A stretch of 11,143 nt of DNA, from assembly GCA_035561315.1 (NCBI GenBank), contig DATMXR010000202.1:1-11143 (forward strand), read 5' to 3'. This document shows, piece after piece, positions 6,905-11,143 of this stretch. A program made the position numbers and the translations under genes. This DNA is from JAEYLA01 sp035561315 (GTDB lineage Bacteria; Bacillota; Clostridia; Christensenellales; CAG-138). The notes beneath the pieces are model-generated. The model was not told the DNA's origin, did not search any database, and saw only the letters and a program-made list of their open reading frames with translations. Position 1 is the first letter of the stretch. Every line of letters starts with the position of its first letter.

Positions 6905-6934
6905 AGTATACCACAGGCGCGTCTTTCATGTCCA
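6905..6934 (-). promoter_or_regulatory. Sigma-A type promoter for murE
   Basis: On the minus strand TGGACA (6929-6934, 5 of 6 to TTGACA) is separated by 18 bases from TATACT (6905-6910, 5 of 6 to TATAAT). The -10 is preceded by TGG, an extended -10. Transcription would begin near 6898, giving a leader of about 80 bases before the murE ATG. It lies in the gap after the PBP gene, so it would allow the precursor genes to be expressed apart from mraZ-rsmH-ftsL-PBP. Confidence 0.65.
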
Positions 6935-6964
6935 TTTCAAGGGGTCCTTCGCGGTCTCTTGCCT

Positions 6965-9091
6965 TCAGTCCTCCACCTGGGAAAATTCCACCGTCACGCT
7001 CTGCCCGAACGGGAGCGTTTCCCCCGCCGCGGGCTTCTGCCTGACCGCCTTGCCGCTCTGGTCCTCCGGCTCGATCCGAAGGCTCAGGCCGACCGCCGCC
7101 AGCGCGTCGTAGGCCTCGATACGGGTCATGCCCGAAACGTCCGGCACGGTGACGGAATCCTCCGTGCCGCCGTGGTCCGCGTCCTCCGCGGTATCCGTGG
7201 TATAGAGCAGCACCCCGCTGCCCTTTGCCGCCGTTTCCCCGGCGTAGGGCACCTGAGAGGTGACCGCCGACGCCGCTTCCCACTCGGAATAATTTCCGAC
7301 AAGCCCGTTTTCCGCGAGCACGGCCGCCGCTTCCTTGGCGGATTTTCCAACCACGTCCGGCACCGTCACGGTCTCGGTTTCCACGCTGGGCTTTACGCCG
7401 TAGTGCATCAAAGTATCCTGCAGCACGTCCTTGACGAACGGCGCCGCCACCGTGCTTCCGAATATGACGCCGACCTTGGGTTCATCCACAAGGACGAGGC
7501 ACAGGTACTTCGGGTCATCCGCGGGGGCGAAGCCTATGAAAGAGGCGATAAGGCTGCCCGAGGACGGTTTCCCATCCACGTATTTCTGCGCCGTGCCGGT
7601 CTTGCCGCCCACGCGGTAGCCCGGTATCTGTGCGTTGCGCCCGCTGCCTTCGGCCACCACGCTTTCCAATATGGAGCGCACGGTGGCGGAGGTCTCCTCC
7701 GAAATCACGCGGCGCACGACGGTGGGCGTGTTTTCCTTGATCATTTCCCCGTTGGGGCCAATCACCTGCTTGACGATATAGGGCTGCATCAGTTCCCCGC
7801 CGTTGATGGCGGCGGCCGTCGCGGAAGCAAGCTGCATGGGCGTCACCGCAATGCTCTGCCCGAAGCCGATACGCGCGGTGTTGTTTTCCCGGATGTATTT
7901 TTCATGGATCACGATGCCGCCGCTCTCGCCCGTCAGCCCGCTTTCCGTAGACGAGCCGAAGCCGAACTTGTAAATATAATCGTAGAACGTTTCCTTGCCC
8001 ATGGCGAGCGCCATCGTCATGAACGAGGGGTTGCAGGAGTTCTGCACGGCCTTTGTGAGCGTCTGGTGCCCGTGGCTGCTTTTCCAGCATTTGATGCGCT
8101 CGCCGTTGACCACCTTGAAGCCCGGGCAGTCGAACGTCGTATTCAGGTTGACCGCCCCGGAATCGAGCGCCGAGGAAAGCGTCACGATCTTGAATGTGGA
8201 GCCGGGCTCGTAAGCGTCCGTCACCACGCGGTTCTTCACAAGCGCCTGCAGCGTCGCAAGGTCGTCGCGCGGGGGCGCGTTGGGGTCGTAATCCGGCTTT
8301 GTGCCTATGCCGAGGATTTCCCCCGTCTGCACATCGAGCACAATGCCCTGCGCGCTCTTCGCTTTATTGATGGTCAGGGCTTCCTGCAGCGCTTTTTCCA
8401 GGAAGGACTGCACGACGGCGTCCGTCGTGAGCACCAGCTTGCAGCCGTCGATCGGCTCTATGAATTCCTGCGTCCCGTATGGGAGGGGCTTGTTGTCCCG
8501 GTCGGTTTCGGTGATGAGCCTGCCGGGCTCGCCCGCAAGATATTTATTGAAGCTTCTTTCCAGGCCTTCCTGCCCCACGCCGTCCACCGTGGTGAAGCCC
8601 AAAGTCTGGGACAGCATGTTCCCCAAAGGATAATACCGCTTGGTGTCCACGCTGAACGTTACGCCGTCGCCCAGCTTGAGGGCGATCAATTGGTCGATCT
8701 TTTCCCGTTCCACCTGCCGCTTGACGACGATCTGCTGCTTCTTTTCGTCGCTCACGCGGGTCAGCGTGGTCTCGTAATCGAGCCCCAATACGTTGGAAAG
8801 CTCTGTCGCCACGCGCACGCGCTCGGTGGTCTTGATCTGCTTGGGGTTGACCTCCACCTGGTACGCGGTACCGCTCTGGGCGAGCGTCTGTCCGTCCCTG
8901 TCCACGATGCGGCCGCGCTCCGCGGACAGGCTCGTATCCATCGTCCACTGCAGCAGCGCCTTTTCCTGAAGCTCCGGCCCCCAGACTACCTGCACATAGA
9001 AGAGCCGCCCAAGCAGAAGCAGAAACAGGAAGCCGATGATCAGAAGCATTCGAAACAGTCTTTTTTTGTTGGCGGTATCCGGTGCGCTCAT
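6965..9091 (-). CDS. spoVD: Class B penicillin-binding protein with two PASTA domains (SpoVD/FtsI/PBP2x type)
   Basis: This septal D,D-transpeptidase cross-links stem peptides in partnership with a SEDS polymerase. The 708-residue protein has a short cytoplasmic start, one membrane anchor (about 12-31), an N-terminal dimerisation domain opening with ERGRIVDRDG, and a transpeptidase domain with all three active-site motifs: Ser298-TFK, Ser352-Cys-Asn and KTG (497-499). Two PASTA domains follow (about 575-631 and 647-703), joined by an acidic linker. B. subtilis SpoVD has one PASTA domain, and pneumococcal PBP2x has two. Cys335 and Cys353 match by spacing the redox-controlled pair of SpoVD. The start is taken at ATG 9091 because GGAGG lies 5 bases upstream; an in-frame ATG at 9103 has no such site and would add four residues. 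Only one PBP is present where B. subtilis has pbpB and spoVD, so it probably serves vegetative division and possibly sporulation. The symbol is by resemblance. Confidence 0.96.
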   Translation of the reverse strand: MSAPDTANKKRLFRMLLIIGFLFLLLLGRLFYVQVVWGPELQEKALLQWTMDTSLSAERGRIVDRDGQTLAQSGTAYQVEVNPKQIKTTERVRVATELSNVLGLDYETTLTRVSDEKKQQIVVKRQVEREKIDQLIALKLGDGVTFSVDTKRYYPLGNMLSQTLGFTTVDGVGQEGLERSFNKYLAGEPGRLITETDRDNKPLPYGTQEFIEPIDGCKLVLTTDAVVQSFLEKALQEALTINKAKSAQGIVLDVQTGEILGIGTKPDYDPNAPPRDDLATLQALVKNRVVTDAYEPGSTFKIVTLSSALDSGAVNLNTTFDCPGFKVVNGERIKCWKSSHGHQTLTKAVQNSCNPSFMTMALAMGKETFYDYIYKFGFGSSTESGLTGESGGIVIHEKYIRENNTARIGFGQSIAVTPMQLASATAAAINGGELMQPYIVKQVIGPNGEMIKENTPTVVRRVISEETSATVRSILESVVAEGSGRNAQIPGYRVGGKTGTAQKYVDGKPSSGSLIASFIGFAPADDPKYLCLVLVDEPKVGVIFGSTVAAPFVKDVLQDTLMHYGVKPSVETETVTVPDVVGKSAKEAAAVLAENGLVGNYSEWEAASAVTSQVPYAGETAAKGSGVLLYTTDTAEDADHGGTEDSVTVPDVSGMTRIEAYDALAAVGLSLRIEPEDQSGKAVRQKPAAGETLPFGQSVTVEFSQVED

Positions 9092-9096
9092 GCATG

Positions 9097-9101
9097 CCTC
9101 C
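9097..9101 (-). promoter_or_regulatory. Ribosome binding site deciding the PBP start
   Basis: GGAGG on the minus strand is 5 bases before ATG at 9091 and lies inside the first codons of the longer reading frame that begins at 9103. This supports the shorter protein. Confidence 0.7.
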
Positions 9102-9119
9102 ATTGCTTATAAAAGCTGC

Positions 9120-9148
9120 CCGGCGGCGCTGCGCGCGCGCCGGTTTTT
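9120..9148 (+). terminator. Intrinsic terminator on the antisense strand, between ftsL and the PBP gene
   Basis: On the plus strand CCGGCG (9120-9125) pairs with CGCCGG (9138-9143). An inner GCGC/GCGC continues the stem with one bulged base and a three-base loop, for about 10 GC pairs. Five T follow at once (9144-9148). No plus-strand gene ends here. In the sense direction the same hairpin is not followed by a T tract. It may stop antisense transcripts or be a stable spacer in the ftsL-PBP mRNA. Confidence 0.45.
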
Positions 9149-9154
9149 AAAGCG

Positions 9155-9643
9155 CTACGCCCCTTCCGCCGTTGTGGCCGCCCCGTTTCCGGGCAGCGCG
9201 TCCCCCGCGCGGACAAACTGATCCGCCGTGGGGTATGTCATTCCAAGACGCGCCGCGGCGTCCTGCACGTTTTGTATGCTCACCGCGCACTCAAGCTCCA
9301 CGTTCAGCGCGTTGATCCGGAGCTGCGCGGCTTCCATATCCGATTTCATCTGGTTGACTTCCAGATAATCCCCGGCGATGCGGGCATACCGGAACACCAC
9401 AAACAGGGAGGCTGCAGCGACCGTGAATATGCCCAGCAGCATCGCGGCCTTGCAGCCCGCGCTCAGCGCCGGACGCGCCTTGGGCTTTTGTCTCCGCTGC
9501 GGTTTCGGCGCGGCCTTCGGCTGCCCGGCAGGCTGCGCGGCAACCTCCGCGGGCGCGTACGCGTACGCGTTTGCGCCGCGCGTAGGCGAATAGACCCGCG
9601 ATGCCGTGTATGCCTGCTTGTGCCTGTTTCCCGCTACTTCCAT
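9155..9643 (-). CDS. ftsL: Cell division protein FtsL
   Basis: FtsL is a bitopic divisome protein that, with DivIC/FtsB and DivIB/FtsQ, activates septal FtsW and its PBP. The 162-residue product has a Pro/Ala/Lys/Arg-rich cytoplasmic tail of about 63 residues, one membrane segment (about 66-86), then a predicted coiled coil (about 93-125). It ends in a conserved-looking AARLGMTYPTADQFV segment, typical of FtsL. The tail is longer than in many FtsL proteins. Residues 15-21 (SRVYSPT) resemble part of the tail encoded by the last ORF of the window. The position between rsmH and the septal PBP is the standard ftsL locus and supports the call, since FtsL sequences diverge strongly. The start is ATG at 9643, preceded by an AAGGGA site; it lies 33 bases after rsmH. 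Confidence 0.9.
   Translation of the reverse strand: MEVAGNRHKQAYTASRVYSPTRGANAYAYAPAEVAAQPAGQPKAAPKPQRRQKPKARPALSAGCKAAMLLGIFTVAAASLFVVFRYARIAGDYLEVNQMKSDMEAAQLRINALNVELECAVSIQNVQDAAARLGMTYPTADQFVRAGDALPGNGAATTAEGA
9578..9600 (-). repeat. Copy 1 of a 23-bp imperfect repeat, encoding RVYSPT in the FtsL tail
   Basis: This segment matches 111-133 at 20 of 23 positions on the same strand and in the same reading frame relative to the encoded RVY[SA]PT motif. The mismatches fall at 9579, 9589 and 9593 on the plus strand. Confidence 0.55.
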
Positions 9644-9676
9644 CGTATTCCCTTTCTTTTGTGTGCATGCCGCCGA

Positions 9677-10612
9677 TTATCGTTTTTCTACGGCGCGCAG
9701 CTTGGCGCTGCGCGACCTAAAGTTTTCTTTTAGTTCTTCTTCCCCCGCCGTGACGGGCTTTTTTGTCAATATCCGGACCACGGGCTTTTTGCCGCAGGTG
9801 CAGACCGGCGCTTTGGGCGGGCAGGTGCAGGGATTTTCCAGGGTCTTGAACGCCTGTTTTGCGATCCTGTCCTCCAGCGAATGAAACGTGATGACGCACA
9901 GCCTTCCGCCGGGATTCAAAAGCGCCGCCGCGCCGGCGAGTGCCTTTTCCAAACCATTAAGCTCCCCGTTGACTTCGATGCGTATGGCTTGGAACGCGCG
10001 CCGCGCGGGGTGCTGGCCTTCCCACCGGTTCTGGGCCGGGGTGGCGGCTTTGACGATTTCCGCAAGCGCGGTGGTGGAGGCAATGGGCGCATTCTGCCGC
10101 GCGCGGACGATGGCGTTTGCGATGCGCATGGCGTAGCGTTCTTCCCCGTATTCCCGCAGTATCGTTGCCAGCCGTTCCGCCGGGTAGCCGTTCACTACGT
10201 CGTACGCGCTCAATGCCGCGTCTTCGTCCATGCGCATGTCGAGCGGGGCTTCGCTGTGGTAGGAAAACCCGCGCTCCGGCGCGTCGAGCTGGTGGGAGGA
10301 CACGCCAAGGTCCAGTAAGATGCCGTCCGCTTTTTCAATGCCCTGTTCTTTTAAAAGGGCCGTCATGTCGAAGAAATTGCCGCGCAGGGCCTTGAACCGT
10401 TCCCCGAAGGGGGCAAGCCGTTTTTTTGATTCCGCGATCGCTTCCCCGTCCCGGTCTATGCCATATAGTCTTCCGTCCGGCGGGAGTCTTTTCAAAACCG
10501 CTTCCGCGTGCCCGCCGCCGCCGAGCGTGCCGTCAATAAAGAGGTCGCCGCGCTCCGGCGCGAGGAGGGAAAGCACTTCCTCCACCATGATGGGCGCGTG
10601 GTACCCGCTCAT
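9677..10612 (-). CDS. rsmH: 16S rRNA (cytosine(1402)-N(4))-methyltransferase RsmH (MraW)
   Basis: RsmH methylates N4 of C1402 in the decoding centre of 16S rRNA, using S-adenosylmethionine. The 311-residue product is the normal family length. It opens with HAPIMVEEVLSLL, then the SAM-binding motif DGTLGGGGHA (27-36), YGIDRD (50-55), LLDLGVSSHQLD (99-110), RGFSY and DMRMD. HPARRAFQAIRIEVNGEL (201-218) and ITFHSLEDR (241-249) follow. The C-terminus has two CxC pairs (Cys262/264 and Cys271/273), then RSRSAKLR. The start is ATG at 10612, which overlaps the mraZ stop as ATGA, with GGAG at 10621-10624. The reading frame extends further upstream inside mraZ without similarity to RsmH, so the longer version is rejected. 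Confidence 0.98.
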   Translation of the reverse strand: MSGYHAPIMVEEVLSLLAPERGDLFIDGTLGGGGHAEAVLKRLPPDGRLYGIDRDGEAIAESKKRLAPFGERFKALRGNFFDMTALLKEQGIEKADGILLDLGVSSHQLDAPERGFSYHSEAPLDMRMDEDAALSAYDVVNGYPAERLATILREYGEERYAMRIANAIVRARQNAPIASTTALAEIVKAATPAQNRWEGQHPARRAFQAIRIEVNGELNGLEKALAGAAALLNPGGRLCVITFHSLEDRIAKQAFKTLENPCTCPPKAPVCTCGKKPVVRILTKKPVTAGEEELKENFRSRSAKLRAVEKR

Positions 10613-11055
10613 ATGCCCATCTCCAGCAGGCGGCGCAGCGCCGACTGATATTCCGCATTGACGCCCGCATTGTGCTTTTCCCACGATTCGGGAGACCATA
10701 TTTCGATGCGGGTGCCCATGCCGACGAGCACCGCTTCCTTGTCCAGTTTTGCGTATTCCCTGAGCGAATTGGGGATGAGTATGCGGCCCTGCTTGTCCGG
10801 CTCGCATTCGGCGGCGTTCGCGAACATCATCCGGCGGAACGCCTGGGCCATGACGTCCGACTCCGGCAGGGTGGAAAAGCGCGTGGCGAATTCCCGCCAG
10901 CCCTGCTCCGACATGCCGAACAGGCATGTGATCTCATCCGTGCCCAGTATGCCGTGCGTGAGTATGACGCTCTCCCCAAGGTCCCCGCGCCATTTTGAAG
11001 GGATAAAGACGCGGCTTTTTGGGTCTACGCCGTGAACAGCGGAACCTATCAACAT
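10609..11055 (-). CDS. mraZ: Transcriptional regulator MraZ
   Basis: MraZ is a DNA-binding regulator of the dcw cluster, related in fold to AbrB-type proteins, and acts on repeats in its own promoter. The 148-residue product is near the usual length of about 143. It shows the two internal MraZ repeats, DPKSRVFIPSKWR (11-23) and DKQGRILIPNSLREYAKL (87-104), the signature of the family. The first repeat has Ser where the second has the usual Gly of DxxGR. The start is ATG at 11055 with a strong GAAAGGAGG site at 11066-11074. The stop overlaps the rsmH start, so the two are coupled. It is the first gene of the cluster, behind an extended -10 promoter, consistent with autoregulation. Confidence 0.98.
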   Translation of the reverse strand: MLIGSAVHGVDPKSRVFIPSKWRGDLGESVILTHGILGTDEITCLFGMSEQGWREFATRFSTLPESDVMAQAFRRMMFANAAECEPDKQGRILIPNSLREYAKLDKEAVLVGMGTRIEIWSPESWEKHNAGVNAEYQSALRRLLEMGI

Positions 11056-11120
11056 GCCTGAGCCGCCTCCTTTCCCCGCGAATTTTATACTCCAGGCTTC
11101 TTCTCTATAGTATTATCGTA

Positions 11121-11129
11121 ATTATAGCA
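11121..11129 (-). promoter_or_regulatory. Extended -10 promoter of mraZ and the cluster
   Basis: The minus strand reads TGCTATAAT: a perfect -10 (11121-11126) with a TGn extension. Transcription would start near 11114, leaving a leader of about 59 bases. A normally spaced -35 hexamer would lie just beyond the right edge, so it cannot be judged. The -35-side sequence contains GAAGTGGTG (near 11129-11137), which resembles one MraZ-binding repeat described in Bacillota and mollicutes; the other repeats would be outside the window. Confidence 0.65.
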
Positions 11130-11143
11130 CCACTTCAATACAC

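Noticed and set aside
6959..9112. 717-codon open frame on the plus strand, antisense to the PBP gene
   Set aside because: It mirrors the PBP reading frame almost end to end. The opposite strand carries a full transpeptidase with all active-site motifs, while this translation is Arg/His/Ala-rich with no recognisable domain, as expected for an antisense shadow in GC-rich DNA.
9556..9571. GCGTAC tandem repeat in ftsL
   Set aside because: It is a short stretch encoding an Ala-Tyr repeat in the low-complexity FtsL tail, with no sign of a separate function.
10613..10927. N-terminal extension of rsmH inside mraZ
   Set aside because: It is out-of-frame mraZ sequence; RsmH homology begins at the ATG at 10612, which has its own GGAG site and the classic ATGA overlap.
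11105..11139. Alternative mraZ promoter TTGAAG, 17 bases, TAATAC
   Set aside because: The -10 matches only 3 of 6 consensus positions, whereas TGCTATAAT nearby is a perfect extended -10.

Overview
The window is a division and cell wall (dcw) cluster. All genes lie on the minus strand, so transcription runs from the right end (about 11120) to the left end. In that order it holds mraZ, rsmH (mraW), ftsL, a PASTA-tailed class B penicillin-binding protein of the SpoVD/FtsI type, murE, mraY, murD, a SEDS-family ftsW/spoVE gene, murA, and the start of one more gene that runs off the left edge and is probably ftsQ/divIB. I found no tRNA, rRNA, CRISPR array, insertion sequence or phage gene. No gene-free stretch exceeds 200 bases. 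The content is conserved core biology, and I see no new defence or mobile system.

The gene set, the SpoVD-like transpeptidase with two PASTA domains, the Shine-Dalgarno sites and the high GC content suggest a GC-rich member of the Clostridia (Bacillota). I cannot name a genus. The DNPR motif in MurE predicts meso-diaminopimelate peptidoglycan.

Layout: a promoter with an extended -10 (11121-11129) precedes mraZ. mraZ and rsmH overlap by an ATGA. ftsL and the PBP follow closely. A second good promoter (6905-6934) lies in the 147-base gap before murE, which makes murE-mraY-murD-ftsW a likely sub-operon. The mraY-murD gap (195 bases) holds a long hairpin next to a terminator-like hairpin with a T7 tract. 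The ftsW-murA gap holds a terminator-like hairpin and an inverted repeat touching the murA ribosome binding site. murA is tightly coupled to the last gene, with a 9-base gap.

The products act together. MurA, MurD, MurE and MraY are steps from UDP-GlcNAc to lipid I. FtsW polymerises lipid II and the PBP cross-links it at the septum. FtsL and the presumed FtsQ/DivIB belong to the divisome scaffold. RsmH methylates 16S rRNA, and MraZ is the cluster's transcriptional regulator. murF is not between murE and mraY (also true in Bacillus subtilis), and murG is not in its usual place after ftsW.

The most interesting points are a shared RVY[SA]PT motif, also a 20/23 match at DNA level, in the cytoplasmic tails of FtsL and the last ORF; the RNA-structure candidate between mraY and murD; an altered substrate-contact motif in MurD; and a terminator on the antisense strand between ftsL and the PBP gene.
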